From Enterobacter sp. 638 (GTDB lineage Bacteria > Pseudomonadota > Gammaproteobacteria > Enterobacterales > Enterobacteriaceae), in contig NC_009436.1 of assembly GCF_000016325.1 (NCBI RefSeq), forward strand, positions 744,001 to 808,000: a stretch of DNA of 64,000 bases, in the 5' to 3' direction. This document shows, piece after piece, positions 27,532 through 37,248 of this stretch. Made by a program: the position numbers and the translations under genes. The notes beneath the pieces were generated by a model. The model saw nothing but the letters and a program-made list of their open reading frames with translations. It made no database searches and was not told the origin of the DNA. The number at the start of each line of letters is the position of its first letter. Position 1 is the stretch's first letter.

Positions 27532-27912
27532 TCAGGCAACCTGAACGGGAATGGCTTTTGCCGTACGTTTCATTTCATTGTCGCCTTCGAAATAGGCCAC
27601 TTTTGGCTGCCAGCGACGCGCTTCTTCGTCAGACATCATGACAAAGCTGGCGATGATCACAATGTCACCCACGGACGCGCAGTGTGCTGCCGCACCGTTG
27701 ACAGAGATGATTTTGGAGCCGCGCTCGCCTGCAATCGCATAGGTTGAGAAGCGGTTGCCGTTGGTGACGTTCCAGATATCAATCGCTTCGTTCTCAAGAA
27801 TTCCGGCTGCGTCGAGAAAATCCTGGTCAATCGCACAGGAGCCTTCATAGTGCAGATCGGCCTGAGTGACTTTTACGCGGTGAAGCTTACCTTGCAGCAT
27901 TTTGCGAATCAT
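27532..27912 (-). CDS. panD: Aspartate 1-decarboxylase proenzyme
   Basis: Pyruvoyl enzyme making beta-alanine from aspartate for pantothenate/CoA synthesis. 126 residues. Self-cleavage occurs between G24 and S25 in [11 protein letters not shown]. The catalytic Y58 segment ([10 protein letters not shown]) and NGAAAH are present. In E. coli the cleavage is assisted by PanZ, not encoded here. It lies in the same direction as panC-panB but is separated from panC by 111 bp holding a degenerate palindrome. yadD, found here in E. coli K-12, is absent. Confidence 0.97.
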
Positions 27913-27940
27913 TACGTCTACCTTTAATCATCATGCTTTA

Positions 27941-27960
27941 CCCTCTCAAGGCCGAGAGGG
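27941..27960. repeat. Degenerate member of the CCCTCTC palindrome family in the panC-panD gap
   Basis: CCCTCTC-AAGGCC-GAGAGGG (27941-27960), followed by CAGGGTGAAGGG, which resembles the GGGTGAGGGC flank of the other copies read in the opposite direction. No GGCAAC hairpin is attached. Confidence 0.55.
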
Positions 27961-28023
27961 CAGGGTGAAGGGATATTTCCCAGGCAAATATCGGCGCAGT
28001 ATTGCCCGATTTTTAGTCGGTGT

Positions 28024-28878
28024 CTACTCCGCCAGCTCAACCACTTTATTGTCTATGAGGCGTGCCTGGCCGAGCCACGCTGCGACCAGAATCACCGCGC
28101 GTTTGCTGGTGGCTGAAAGCTCCAGCAGCGTATCGGCGTCGCGGATTTGAATATCGTCAGCGCGCAAACCTTTGTCGTTCAACTCTTGCTCGGCCAGCGC
28201 GACAATCTCTTCTGTTGTTAGCTCTTTCGCCTTCAGTTGTTCCGCCATCGCGTTCATCACTTTGCAAAGACCCGGCGCGATTTTACGCTGGTCTGCAGTC
28301 AGATAGCCGTTGCGCGAGCTGAGCGCCAGACCGTCTTTGGCGCGAACAATTGGCACGCCCACGATCTCAATGTCATAACCCATATCGGCTACCATTTTGC
28401 GGATCAGCGCCAACTGCTGAAAATCTTTTTCGCCAAAGCAGGCGATGTCCGGCTGGACCAGATTGAACAGCTTGCTGACTATGGTTGACACGCCACGGAA
28501 ATGCCCCGGGCGGCTGGCACCCTCAAGCATGGTCGATATCCCCGGGACGTCGACATAGGTTGCGCCTTCTGTCCCTTGTGGATAGATATCTGAAGGCACA
28601 GGGGAGAAGACGAAATCAACGTGGCGTTTTTTCAGCTTCTCGCAATCTTCCTGTAGCGTGCGCGGATAGCGCGCCAGATCGTCGGCACGGTCAAACTGCA
28701 TCGGGTTAACGAAAATACTCACCACGACCACATCCGCGCGGGCTCGTGCTTCGTCGACCAGTTTCATATGGCCGTCGTGGAGATTGCCCATGGTAGGGAC
28801 CAGGGCGATGCGTTTACCTTCCTGACGCAGGCGACGAATGTGCTGGCGCAACAGCGGCAGGGTTTCAATGATTAGCAC
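28024..28878 (-). CDS. panC: Pantothenate synthetase
   Basis: ATP-dependent ligase joining pantoate and beta-alanine. 284 residues. The adenylate-forming HIGH-like motif is in [15 protein letters not shown]. Further motifs are [16 protein letters not shown] and [17 protein letters not shown]. Start ATG at 28878 ([19 protein letters not shown]) lies 11 bp after the panB stop, so the two are an operon. PanB supplies ketopantoate, PanD beta-alanine, and PanC completes the vitamin. Confidence 0.97.
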   Translation of the reverse strand: MLIIETLPLLRQHIRRLRQEGKRIALVPTMGNLHDGHMKLVDEARARADVVVVSIFVNPMQFDRADDLARYPRTLQEDCEKLKKRHVDFVFSPVPSDIYPQGTEGATYVDVPGISTMLEGASRPGHFRGVSTIVSKLFNLVQPDIACFGEKDFQQLALIRKMVADMGYDIEIVGVPIVRAKDGLALSSRNGYLTADQRKIAPGLCKVMNAMAEQLKAKELTTEEIVALAEQELNDKGLRADDIQIRDADTLLELSATSKRAVILVAAWLGQARLIDNKVVELAE

Positions 28879-28889
28879 AACGAGACTCC

Positions 28890-29681
28890 TTAATGGAAAC
28901 TGTGTTCTTCACCCGGGTAAACACCGGATTCGACGTCGGCAATATACTGCCTGACTGCGGCGCGCATGTCGCCCGCCTCACTGAGGAAATTCTTCGCGAA
29001 TTTGGGAATGTGACCGCCGGTAATGCCAAAGGCGTCATGCATCACCAGAATCTGCCCGTCGGTAACGTTACCTGCGCCAATCCCGATGACCGGAATCGTG
29101 AGCGCGTCGGTCACGCGTTTTGCCAGCTCAACCGGCACGCATTCCAGCACTAACAGCTGAATGCCTGCGGCTTCCAGCGCCAGCGCATCATCAAGCAGGA
29201 TCTGTCCCGCATCGCCACGGCCCTGAACTTTATAGCCACCAAATACGTTCACCGACTGCGGCGTGAGCCCCAGATGTCCGCACACGGGTACGGCACGTTC
29301 GGTCAGCATTTTGACGGTATCAACCAGCCACGCACCGCCTTCAATTTTGACCATATTAGCCCCGGCGCGCATCACGGCGGCAGCGTTCTCGAATGCCTGC
29401 TCTGGCGTGGCGTAGGCCATAAACGGCAAATCAGACAGCAGCAGGCAGTGAGGTGCACCGCGACGCACGGCGCGAGTGTGATAAGCAATATCGTCTACCG
29501 TCACTGGCAGAGTGGAATCATGTCCCTGCACCGTCATCCCTAACGAATCGCCGACCAGCATGACGTTTATCCCTTCTTCAGCAAACAGTTTTGCAAAGCT
29601 GAAGTCGTAGGCCGTGATCGTGGCGAAGCGTTTTTTTTCCTGTTTGCATTTCTGCAGTAAGGAGATGGTGGTTGGTTTCAT
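28890..29681 (-). CDS. panB: 3-methyl-2-oxobutanoate hydroxymethyltransferase
   Basis: Transfers the hydroxymethyl group of methylene-THF to 2-ketoisovalerate, giving ketopantoate. 263 residues, one fewer than E. coli (a residue missing in the [14 protein letters not shown] region). Motifs: [20 protein letters not shown] (metal-binding Asp), [15 protein letters not shown], and [14 protein letters not shown]. The ATG at 29681 is preferred because AGGAAA lies upstream and [19 protein letters not shown] is conserved. An upstream in-frame start exists but is not conserved. It is first in panB-panC. Confidence 0.97.
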   Translation of the reverse strand: MKPTTISLLQKCKQEKKRFATITAYDFSFAKLFAEEGINVMLVGDSLGMTVQGHDSTLPVTVDDIAYHTRAVRRGAPHCLLLSDLPFMAYATPEQAFENAAAVMRAGANMVKIEGGAWLVDTVKMLTERAVPVCGHLGLTPQSVNVFGGYKVQGRGDAGQILLDDALALEAAGIQLLVLECVPVELAKRVTDALTIPVIGIGAGNVTDGQILVMHDAFGITGGHIPKFAKNFLSEAGDMRAAVRQYIADVESGVYPGEEHSFH

Positions 29682-29803
29682 AATGTTTCCTGATGGCCCA
29701 AAGCGATTCTTTGCGCATTCTAACAGTAACATTCGGGGGAACAATGATTTTAGGCAACCGATTAATCACAAACTCAGGATGGCGAATCGGCAGAAAAAGA
29801 GGA

Positions 29804-30283
29804 TTACCAGAGCTCGGGTTTTTTTGCGTTGAGCTGCTGCAATACGGCCTGTAATGAGGTGCCGTCGGGGAAGGTGAGTGCAGGGGCGACTTCAAACAGC
29901 GGCCAGAGCATAAATCCACGATTTTTCATGTCGTAATGCGGGACGGTCAGGCGTTCGGTCTGAATAATCTCATCGCCAAAAAGCATGATGTCGAGATCCA
30001 GCGTGCGCGGTCCCCAACGTTCATCTTTACGGACACGCCCCTGCTGTAGCTCAATGCGCTGGGTGTTATCCAGCAGCGTTTCGGCGTCAAGGGCGGTGTC
30101 CAGCACCACGGCCGCATTCAGGTAATCGGGTTGATCCTGTGGGCCCAGCGGCGGCGTGCGGTAATACGCAGAAACCGCCATCACGCGGCTCTGTGGGATA
30201 TCAGCCAGCGCCTGAACGGCAGCATTAACCTGCTCCAGCGGAGAGGCCAGATTGCTGCCGATGGCGATGTAAGCGAGGGTCAT
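29804..30283 (-). CDS. folK: 6-hydroxymethyl-7,8-dihydropterin pyrophosphokinase
   Basis: Folate biosynthesis enzyme transferring pyrophosphate from ATP to hydroxymethyldihydropterin. 159 residues, same as E. coli. Pterin-binding N-terminus [15 protein letters not shown], loop [18 protein letters not shown], and the signature [16 protein letters not shown] with the Mg-binding D95/D97 pair. Its start overlaps the pcnB stop by 4 nt (ATGA), so it is translationally coupled. In E. coli K-12 a fimbrial cluster lies between folK and panB; here only 122 bp separate them. Confidence 0.97.
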   Translation of the reverse strand: MTLAYIAIGSNLASPLEQVNAAVQALADIPQSRVMAVSAYYRTPPLGPQDQPDYLNAAVVLDTALDAETLLDNTQRIELQQGRVRKDERWGPRTLDLDIMLFGDEIIQTERLTVPHYDMKNRGFMLWPLFEVAPALTFPDGTSLQAVLQQLNAKKPELW

Positions 30284-31677
30284 GCACTGCCCTGGCGCGG
30301 TGCGCGCTTGCGTGGGCGGCGATGACGACGGCGCGGTTCCGGCTCTTCGTCGAGATTGGTGAGCATCCCTTTTTGTTCCGGCGGCGCGGAGACCTGGAAC
30401 TCACCCCACCACTGCACCAGACTTTGCAGCTCTTTGTTATTTTCGATCTCAGCACGCAGCGCCAGCAGATCGTACGCGGCGCGGAATTTAGGGTGCTCCA
30501 TCAGCTTCCAGGCGCGCTTGCCCTGACGGCGAGACATACGCAACTGCAGCTGCCAGATATCACGCACCAGCGTGGTGATGCGTTTCGGGATCGCCAGAGT
30601 ACGACAGGCTTCGTCGAGCACATCATTCGCGGCAAGCGCAAAGGCATCGTAATAAGCCAGTCCGCTTTCCTGGGCAATTTTCTGCGCGGTTTCCAGCAGC
30701 GGATACCAGAACATGGCCGCAAACAGGAACGCCGGGTTAACGCGCATATCATTGTGAAGGCGGGTGTCAGTATTTTTCAGCACCTGTGCAATCATGCGCT
30801 CCATCGGGCTATCACCGCTTTCGGTAAAGTAGCGAACGATGGACGGGAACAGCGGCTGGAACAGGCTATTTTCACGCAGCAGTTTATAGGTTTCGTAACC
30901 ATAACCCGCCTGGAGTAACTTCAGCACTTCTTCAAAGAGACGCGCAGGAGGCACATCGTTGATGAGCGTCGCCAGACGTGGGATCGGTTCTGCCGTTTCG
31001 GCGCTGATTTGCATATTCAGCTTGGCGGCGAAACGCACGGCGCGCAGCATGCGCACCGGATCTTCGCGGTAGCGCGTTTCAGGATTACCAATCAGACGAA
31101 TCACGCCCTCTTTCAGATCCTGTACGCCGCCCACGAAATCACGCACCGAAAAATCGGCCACGCTGTAGTAAAGGCTGTTGATGGTGAAATCGCGACGCTG
31201 GGCATCTTCTTCGATAGAACCAAAGATATTGTCGCGCAGCAGCATGCCGTTCTGGCCGCGCTGCGAGGTGGTGCGATCCGCTGGCGCGCCTGCTTCGTGA
31301 TGACCACGGAAGGTCGCCACTTCGATGATTTCGGGGCCAAACATGACGTGAGCCAGACGGAAACGGCGGCCCACCAGACGGCAGTTACGGAATAACTTGC
31401 GCACCTGTTCAGGCGTGGCGCTGGTCGTCACGTCAAAATCTTTTGGTTTTTGGCCGAGCAGTAAATCGCGAACCCCACCGCCCACGAGATAGGCCTCATA
31501 GCCTGCTTTATTCAGACGATAGAGCACCTTGAGGGCATTTTCACTGATATCTTTGCGGGAAATAGTGTGCTGCTCGCGCGGAATAACCGACATATGGGAT
31601 TGAGCAATAGCGTCATTCGCTACGCTTTCATCGCGGCTTAGCACCTTACGGCAAAAATTAGCAACTCGAGTAAAAAT
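30280..31677 (-). CDS. pcnB: Poly(A) polymerase I, with an AUU start codon
   Basis: Adds 3' poly(A) tails that promote RNA decay and controls ColE1-type plasmid copy number. Motifs: [10 protein letters not shown], the catalytic Asp pair in [17 protein letters not shown], and [12 protein letters not shown]; an Arg/Lys-rich tail ends the protein. Start: no ATG gives the right N-terminus. Reading from ATT at 31677 gives (M)[17 protein letters not shown], which matches the E. coli N-terminus and gives exactly 465 residues. GAGGTG precedes it. E. coli pcnB is known to use AUU, limiting its translation. A GTG 11 codons in (31644) is the alternative. The stop overlaps folK. Confidence 0.95.
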   Translation of the reverse strand: MFTRVANFCRKVLSRDESVANDAIAQSHMSVIPREQHTISRKDISENALKVLYRLNKAGYEAYLVGGGVRDLLLGQKPKDFDVTTSATPEQVRKLFRNCRLVGRRFRLAHVMFGPEIIEVATFRGHHEAGAPADRTTSQRGQNGMLLRDNIFGSIEEDAQRRDFTINSLYYSVADFSVRDFVGGVQDLKEGVIRLIGNPETRYREDPVRMLRAVRFAAKLNMQISAETAEPIPRLATLINDVPPARLFEEVLKLLQAGYGYETYKLLRENSLFQPLFPSIVRYFTESGDSPMERMIAQVLKNTDTRLHNDMRVNPAFLFAAMFWYPLLETAQKIAQESGLAYYDAFALAANDVLDEACRTLAIPKRITTLVRDIWQLQLRMSRRQGKRAWKLMEHPKFRAAYDLLALRAEIENNKELQSLVQWWGEFQVSAPPEQKGMLTNLDEEPEPRRRHRRPRKRAPRQGSA

Positions 31678-31719
31678 AGTACACCTCGTAGTGTGTTTTG
31701 TTATGAAAAAAGCGGCTAA

Positions 31720-32616
31720 TCATAGCTCAGCAAGATGCGTTTGAGAATGCTGGATTTTAGGCACCGCCGAAAGCACCCAATTATCAATGGCTGTTTCCAG
31801 TAATTCATCAAGACCAAAATCCTGCCATTCGCTTGTGACATTCTGATTTAGAAATCGCAATGCGTCGATCAAAACTGGCCGCGGATCGCCATTTGGCAGT
31901 GCAGGCGCGTGATTCTGTTTCGAGAGTTTATTCCCTTGTGCATTCAATGCCAGCGGCAGATGAATATAATCCGGCACGTCCCAGCCGAAGACGTTATACA
32001 GTGAAATTTGACGCACCGTCGGCTCAATCAGATCGGCGCCGCGCACAATTTCCGTCACACCCTGGAAATGGTCATCCACCACTACGGCCAGGTTATACGC
32101 AAATAAACCATCGCGGCGGTGAATAATAAAATCTTCATTCGCCAGGCGTTTATCGGCGTGAATTTCACCGAGCAGCAAATCGTTAAAATGCGTCACGGGT
32201 GAATGCTGCAATAAACGGACGGCGGCATTTTCCGGACCGAGATTCAGGTGTCGGCAATGGCCATCGTACACGCCGCCTGCGCTCTGAATGCGTGCGCGCG
32301 TACAGGTGCAGTAATATGACAAACCTTGTGCGTGCAGCCACGCCAGGTGTTCGCGATAAGCGTCATGGCGCTGGGATTGCCAGAGAACATCTCCGTCCCA
32401 GTTCAGGCCGTAATGTTCCAGTTGATGCAGAATGGTTTCTGCAGCACCGGGAACTTCACGCGGGGGATCAATATCTTCGATACGAACGCGCCAGATGCCG
32501 TTATTTGCCCGCGCTTGCAGGTAGCTGCCCAGTGCGGCAATAAGCGATCCGAAGTGAAGCTCACCGGAGGGGGATGGCGCAAAGCGCCCGATATAGTCTG
32601 ATTGAGGCATATTCAT
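31720..32616 (-). CDS. gluQ: Glutamyl-Q tRNA(Asp) synthetase
   Basis: Paralogue of the GluRS catalytic core that glutamylates queuosine at the wobble base of tRNA-Asp. 298 residues, without the anticodon-binding domain. Motifs: [15 protein letters not shown] (HIGH-like), the zinc cysteines in [10 protein letters not shown] and [13 protein letters not shown], and the KMSKS-like [13 protein letters not shown] at 32616 ([12 protein letters not shown]) is chosen; a TTG nine bases upstream and the ATG at 32610 are alternatives. No clear Shine-Dalgarno is visible. It follows dksA on the same strand, with a terminator hairpin just upstream at 32634-32656. Confidence 0.93.
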   Translation of the reverse strand: MNMPQSDYIGRFAPSPSGELHFGSLIAALGSYLQARANNGIWRVRIEDIDPPREVPGAAETILHQLEHYGLNWDGDVLWQSQRHDAYREHLAWLHAQGLSYYCTCTRARIQSAGGVYDGHCRHLNLGPENAAVRLLQHSPVTHFNDLLLGEIHADKRLANEDFIIHRRDGLFAYNLAVVVDDHFQGVTEIVRGADLIEPTVRQISLYNVFGWDVPDYIHLPLALNAQGNKLSKQNHAPALPNGDPRPVLIDALRFLNQNVTSEWQDFGLDELLETAIDNWVLSAVPKIQHSQTHLAEL

Positions 32617-32633
32617 GGCAGACAAAAAGTAAC

Positions 32634-32656
32634 AAGGCGGGAGAGACTCCCGCCTT
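32634..32656 (-). terminator. Terminator after dksA
   Basis: AAGGCGGGAG (32634-32643), 3-nt loop, CTCCCGCCTT (32647-32656). On the minus strand it is followed by GTTACTTTTTG. It lies between dksA and gluQ and overlaps the gluQ leader, so some read-through into gluQ is likely. Confidence 0.75.
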
Positions 32657-32681
32657 TATGATCGTGATAACAGGGCTGGAA

Positions 32682-33137
32682 TTAACCGGCCATCTGCTTT
32701 TCGCGGATTTCAGCCAGCGTTTTGCAGTCGATGCACAGATCGGCAGTCGGACGCGCTTCAAGGCGACGAATACCAATTTCCACACCGCAGGATTCGCAGA
32801 AGCCGAAATCTTCGTCTTCAACCTTCTTCAGCGTCTTCTCAATCTTCTTGATCAGCTTGCGTTCGCGGTCACGGTTACGCAGTTCGAGGCTGAACTCTTC
32901 TTCCTGAGCGGCACGGTCAACCGGGTCCGGGAAGTTTGCTGCTTCGTCCTGCATGTGGGTAACGGTGCGATCGACTTCATCCCTAAGTTGATTACGCCAT
33001 GCTTCAAGAATACGCTTGAAGTGAGACAGCTGGGCTTCATTCATATACTCTTCGCCCGGCTTCTCTTGATATGGCTCCACCCCAGCGATGGCGAGAATAC
33101 TCAGGGACGATGTTTTACGGTTTTGCCCTTCTTGCAT
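32682..33137 (-). CDS. dksA: RNA polymerase-binding transcription factor DksA
   Basis: Secondary-channel factor that, with ppGpp, redirects RNA polymerase during the stringent response (represses rRNA/ribosomal promoters, activates amino-acid genes). 151 residues. A coiled coil carries the tip motif DPVDRA with D71 and D74. The C-terminal zinc finger has CESC and CIDC. Start at 33137 has AAGGAG upstream and matches [19 protein letters not shown]. rpsB, also in this window, has a GC-rich discriminator typical of promoters that DksA/ppGpp represses. Confidence 0.98.
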   Translation of the reverse strand: MQEGQNRKTSSLSILAIAGVEPYQEKPGEEYMNEAQLSHFKRILEAWRNQLRDEVDRTVTHMQDEAANFPDPVDRAAQEEEFSLELRNRDRERKLIKKIEKTLKKVEDEDFGFCESCGVEIGIRRLEARPTADLCIDCKTLAEIREKQMAG

Positions 33138-33311
33138 GTTGCTTCTCCTTAACACGCACTATCGATCCCCGTGTGGGGGAAAAATCAGGTCGCTATAAAT
33201 AGCAGATGCTTTTCCGTAAGGCAATTATCTAAACGTAACACTTGACAAGCCTGTGAGGAAAAGCGTATTTGCGCACGCGGCCAGAACACCAAATCGCCAT
33301 CTTCTAACCCC

Positions 33312-34016
33312 TTATAACACAACGGGGAGAGTCGACTTCAGAGTCATATTATCGGCAGAAAGTTCAGCTTTATAAGCTAAAATTTCTACCCCCTGCTTTT
33401 GTGCCTCATTCAACAATTGTGCGTACTTCGGGTCAATATGACGGGCCGGGGAGAATCGTTCAATGGCTGAATGCAAAACCGCAAATAACAATACGGCGCG
33501 CTTCCCCGTCGCCGCAACACTCATTAACTCTCGCAGATGCTTTTGGCCGCGTAGCGTCACCGCATCCGGAAAGTAGCCATTATCCCTGTCTGCTAACGTC
33601 ACTGATTTGACTTCAATATAGCACTCAGGGCGATCGTCCGCCTGCAACATAAAATCAATTCTGCTGCCTTCCTCGCCATATTTCACTTCGCCTTTAATGG
33701 AACCGTAGCCGGTTAACTCCGGGATCGTATGGGTGGCGATAGCTTCTTTCACCAGCTGATTTGCGCGTTGGGTATTCACACAAATAAACGCCCCTTGTTG
33801 GGTCTCGGTGATTTCCCAGGTGTGCGCATATTTGCGTTTCAGATTTTCTGATGTGGAGTACCACACCGTATCGCCAGGGGTCGCACACCCGGTCATCGCG
33901 CCGGTATTCGGGCAGTGCAGCGTCAAATGCTCACCAGCAGGCGTCACGACATCCGCCAGGAAGCGTTTATAGCGCAGGATAAGCGTGGCGGATTGCAGGG
34001 CGGGGCTAAACTTCAT
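33312..34016 (-). CDS. sfsA: DNA-binding / sugar fermentation stimulation protein SfsA
   Basis: 234 residues, E. coli length. It shows the nuclease-like core seen in the family: [20 protein letters not shown] and [10 protein letters not shown] with acidic and Lys residues. In E. coli SfsA was found as a multicopy stimulator of maltose metabolism and binds DNA; its precise activity is unsettled. The start ATG at 34016 overlaps the end of thpR by 11 nt, so the two are cotranscribed. Confidence 0.93.
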   Translation of the reverse strand: MKFSPALQSATLILRYKRFLADVVTPAGEHLTLHCPNTGAMTGCATPGDTVWYSTSENLKRKYAHTWEITETQQGAFICVNTQRANQLVKEAIATHTIPELTGYGSIKGEVKYGEEGSRIDFMLQADDRPECYIEVKSVTLADRDNGYFPDAVTLRGQKHLRELMSVAATGKRAVLLFAVLHSAIERFSPARHIDPKYAQLLNEAQKQGVEILAYKAELSADNMTLKSTLPVVL

Positions 34017-34560
34017 CGGAAATCCTTGGTTGTTCGCTCAACGCAAAGCGTTGAAGCGGCGTGTATCGTGTGCGTCCGTTTGAGAAAACCGATTCGTAAA
34101 GCACGAATTCTGTGACCGAAAACGTCCAGTGAAAGCCTGGCGGCGGGATGGCGACAGCATGGCTGGTGTTTCGCAGCAGGGTGATATGAGGATGAAACGG
34201 CTGCGGGCTTTGATAGCACCCGCTGCGCGCCGCCTGCGCTCGCAGAAGATTGGCCAATTGCAATAATCCGTGCGGCGGCTGACGCGTTCCCAGCCAAACG
34301 ACGCGGGAGCGCAGCCACTGTCCGGCGTCATCGAGATTCAGTGTGAAACCTGGCTGAACGATACGCCCGGCAAGCTTCGCCAGCGCCTGTTGTTTATCCG
34401 CGCTGACGTCACCCAAAAAGGCCAGCGTCAGATGTAAATTCGCCGCTGCAACCGGACGTCCGGCTTCCGGCTGGAAATGTTCGGCGCGCCAGCGGACGAT
34501 TTGCCGCTGTATTTTGGCGGGCGGTTCAATAGCGAAAAACAGGCGTTTCGACTCAGACAT
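34006..34560 (-). CDS. thpR: RNA 2',3'-cyclic phosphodiesterase ThpR (LigT)
   Basis: 2H-phosphoesterase acting on 2',3'-cyclic phosphate or 2'-5' linked RNA ends. 184 residues. The two HxTx catalytic motifs are HLTLAFLG (N-terminal half) and HPHITLLRN (C-terminal half). It starts [18 protein letters not shown]. The gene is divergent from hrpB (74 bp apart) and overlaps sfsA. The role in vivo is uncertain in the family. Confidence 0.93.
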   Translation of the reverse strand: MSESKRLFFAIEPPAKIQRQIVRWRAEHFQPEAGRPVAAANLHLTLAFLGDVSADKQQALAKLAGRIVQPGFTLNLDDAGQWLRSRVVWLGTRQPPHGLLQLANLLRAQAARSGCYQSPQPFHPHITLLRNTSHAVAIPPPGFHWTFSVTEFVLYESVFSNGRTRYTPLQRFALSEQPRISDEV

Positions 34561-34634
34561 TCAGAGGGACTCGGTAATGATATGCGCCGATGCTACAATG
34601 TACGCCGACGAATGTTAACCCTCTGGAGCAGTTA

Positions 34635-37064
34635 GTGTCCTCATTGCCGGTCGCCGCCGTACTTCCCGAGCTTCTTGCCGCCTTACGCCATGCCCCTCAC
34701 GTCCTGCTGAACGCGCCAACCGGGGCGGGTAAATCGACGTGGCTGCCGCTACAGATCCTCAAAGAGGGCGATATTTCCGGGAAAATTATTCTGCTGGAAC
34801 CGCGCAGGCTGGCGGCGCGTAACGTGGCGCAACGCCTGGCCGAACTGCTCGGTGAAAAGCCCGGTGAAACGGTCGGTTATCGTATGCGCGCTGAAACATG
34901 CATCGGCGCGACGACGCGCCTGGAAGTGGTAACCGAAGGGATCCTGACCCGGATGCTGCAAAACGATCCCGAGCTTAACGGTGTGGGGCTGGTGATTCTG
35001 GATGAATTCCATGAGCGCAGCCTGCAAGCTGATCTGGCACTGGCCCTGCTGCTCGACGTGCAACAAGGGCTGCGTGAAGATCTCAAGCTGCTGATCATGT
35101 CCGCCACGCTCGACAACGAACGGTTGCGACAGATCCTGCCCGATGCGCCGGTCATTTCCTCCGAAGGCCGCGCGTTTGCGGTTGATCGTCGCTATCAGAC
35201 GTTGCCCTCCCATCAGCGCTTCGACGAGGTGGTTGCTATCGCGACTGCTGAATTACTGCGCCACGAATCCGGATCATTGCTGCTGTTTTTACCCGGCGTG
35301 GGCGAAATTCAGCGCGTTCAGGAAAAGCTGGCTGCGCGCGTGGGCAGCGATGTTGTGCTGTGTCCGCTGTACGGCGCGCTTTCCCTGAATGAACAACGCA
35401 AGGCGATTCTTCCGCCGCCCGCCGGGCAGCGCAAAGTGGTGCTGGCGACCAATATCGCTGAGACCAGCTTAACGATTGAAGGCATCCGTCTGGTGGTCGA
35501 CACGGCGCAGGAGCGGGTGGCGAGTTTTGATTCGCGTACCGGGCTGACCAAACTGCTGACGCAGCGTATCAGCCAGGCGTCCATGACGCAGCGCGCGGGT
35601 CGTGCCGGGCGTCTGGAGCCGGGGATCTGTTTGCATCTCACCAGCGCGGAACAGGCCGATCGCGCCGCCGCGCAAAGTACGTCAGAAATTCTGCAAAGCG
35701 ATCTTTCCGGATTGCTGATGGAACTGTTGCAGTGGGGATGCCCCGATCCGGCGCAGCTCTGCTGGCTCGATCGACCACCTGCGGTGAATCTGACGGCGGC
35801 ACGTCGCTTGTTAGCGCAGTTAGGCGCACTGGACGGCGAGCGATTAATGCCAGCCGGCCAGAAAATGGCTGCGCTGGGAAATGATCCGCGCCTGGCGGCG
35901 ATGCTGATTGCCGCGAAAGGGGATGATGAGATTGCCACGGCAGCAAAACTCGCCGCTATTCTGGAGGAGCCGCCGCGCGGGGCGAGCAGCGATCTGGCTT
36001 TGGCTTTCTCCCGCAATCAGCCGAACTGGCAGCAGCGCGCGCAGCGGCTTTGTCAGCGGCTTAACAGTCGTGGCGGGGCGCTGGACAGCGATAAAATCGC
36101 CGAACTGCTGGCGCAGGCTTTCCCGGATCGCATTGCCCGTCGGCGCGGCCTGTACGGGCGCTATCAGCTTGCAAACGGAATGGGCGCGATGCTGGACAGC
36201 GAAGACGCCTTAACGCGCCATGAGTGGCTTATCGCGCCGCTGCTGTTGCAGGGCAGCCAGTCTCCGGATGCGCGCATTTTGCAGGCGGTGGCGGTGGATA
36301 TTGACGCGCTAACGCGCCGCTGCCCGCAGCTTTTGCAGCAGTCTGATACCGTCGAGTGGGATGACGCGCAAGGCACATTGAAGGCGTTTCGCCGCAGCCA
36401 GATTGGTCGACTTACGGTAAGCGTTAAACCGCTGGCGAAACCGTCAGAGGACGAATTGCACCAGGCAATGTTGAACGGTATTCGTGATAAAGGCCTGAAC
36501 GTCCTGAGCTGGACGCCGGAGGCTGAACAGTATCGGCTGCGTTTACACTGCGCGGCGCAGTGGTTGCCGGAATATGACTGGCCTGCGGTTGATGATGAAA
36601 CGCTGCTGGCCTCGCTGGAGAAGTGGTTGCTGCCGGAAATGAGCGGTGTGCATTCGCTCAAAGCGCTTAAATCTCTGGATGTTAAGACAGCGTTACAGAA
36701 TTTACTCGACTGGTCATTGCGCCAACGTCTGGATAGAGAGCTTCCTGGGCATTACACTGTGCCGACCGGAAGTCGGATTGCCATTCGTTATCATCAAGAT
36801 AATCCACCGGCGCTGGCCGTGCGGATGCAGGAGATGTTTGGAGAATCTGCCACGCCATCTATCGCGGAAGGGCGTGTTCCGCTGGTACTTGAGCTATTAT
36901 CACCTGCGCATCGCCCGCTGCAAATTACGCGCGATTTAAGTGCGTTCTGGGCTGGAAGCTACCGTGAAGTGCAAAAAGAGATGAAAGGGCGCTATCCAAA
37001 GCACGTTTGGCCTGACGATCCGGCAAATACCGCGCCGACAAGGCGTACGAAGAAGTATTCGTAG
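34635..37064 (+). CDS. hrpB: ATP-dependent helicase HrpB
   Basis: DEAH/RHA-type RNA helicase-like ATPase, function not firmly established. 809 residues as in E. coli. Motif I APTGAGKST, Ia LEPRRLAARN, II in VILDEFHERSLQ (a DEFH variant), III MSATLD, V NIAETSLTI, VI QRAGRAGRLEPG, then the HA2 and C-terminal HrpB domains (EEPPRGASSDL, DNPPALAVRMQEMFG). Start: GTG at 34635, with GGAG 6 nt upstream, gives MSSLPVAAVLPELL; an in-frame ATG 45 nt upstream lacks conservation and a site. Followed by a palindromic repeat. Confidence 0.95.
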   Translation: MSSLPVAAVLPELLAALRHAPHVLLNAPTGAGKSTWLPLQILKEGDISGKIILLEPRRLAARNVAQRLAELLGEKPGETVGYRMRAETCIGATTRLEVVTEGILTRMLQNDPELNGVGLVILDEFHERSLQADLALALLLDVQQGLREDLKLLIMSATLDNERLRQILPDAPVISSEGRAFAVDRRYQTLPSHQRFDEVVAIATAELLRHESGSLLLFLPGVGEIQRVQEKLAARVGSDVVLCPLYGALSLNEQRKAILPPPAGQRKVVLATNIAETSLTIEGIRLVVDTAQERVASFDSRTGLTKLLTQRISQASMTQRAGRAGRLEPGICLHLTSAEQADRAAAQSTSEILQSDLSGLLMELLQWGCPDPAQLCWLDRPPAVNLTAARRLLAQLGALDGERLMPAGQKMAALGNDPRLAAMLIAAKGDDEIATAAKLAAILEEPPRGASSDLALAFSRNQPNWQQRAQRLCQRLNSRGGALDSDKIAELLAQAFPDRIARRRGLYGRYQLANGMGAMLDSEDALTRHEWLIAPLLLQGSQSPDARILQAVAVDIDALTRRCPQLLQQSDTVEWDDAQGTLKAFRRSQIGRLTVSVKPLAKPSEDELHQAMLNGIRDKGLNVLSWTPEAEQYRLRLHCAAQWLPEYDWPAVDDETLLASLEKWLLPEMSGVHSLKALKSLDVKTALQNLLDWSLRQRLDRELPGHYTVPTGSRIAIRYHQDNPPALAVRMQEMFGESATPSIAEGRVPLVLELLSPAHRPLQITRDLSAFWAGSYREVQKEMKGRYPKHVWPDDPANTAPTRRTKKYS

Positions 37065-37074
37065 TTTGTGCGGA

Positions 37075-37156
37075 GTGGTGCGGCTTGATGCCCTCATCCC
37101 GGCCCTCTCCCACGGGGAGAGGGAGAAAACACTAAAAGCTTTCTTGATAAGAAAGC
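37075..37156. repeat. Palindrome-family copy and hairpin between hrpB and mrcB
   Basis: GTGCGGCTTGATGCCCTCA leads into CCCTCTCCC-acg-GGGAGAGGG (37103-37123). A second hairpin GCTTTCTT-GAT-AAGAAAGC lies at 37138-37156 without a T-run. The GGCAAC hairpin that accompanies the palindrome at convergent gene pairs is missing here, where the genes run in the same direction. Confidence 0.75.
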
Positions 37157-37248
37157 CTTGCTGTTTATTTTGAGAGATTTCTTCTTTCACCGCCTGGTGG
37201 AAGAAAAGAGAATCGGGCCCTTGCGCCTGACAGTTGCGGAGAAAAAGC

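Noticed and set aside
34590..34634. ATG start 45 nt upstream of hrpB
   Set aside because: The extension is not conserved and the GTG at 34635 has a well-spaced GGAG and gives the 809-residue family length.
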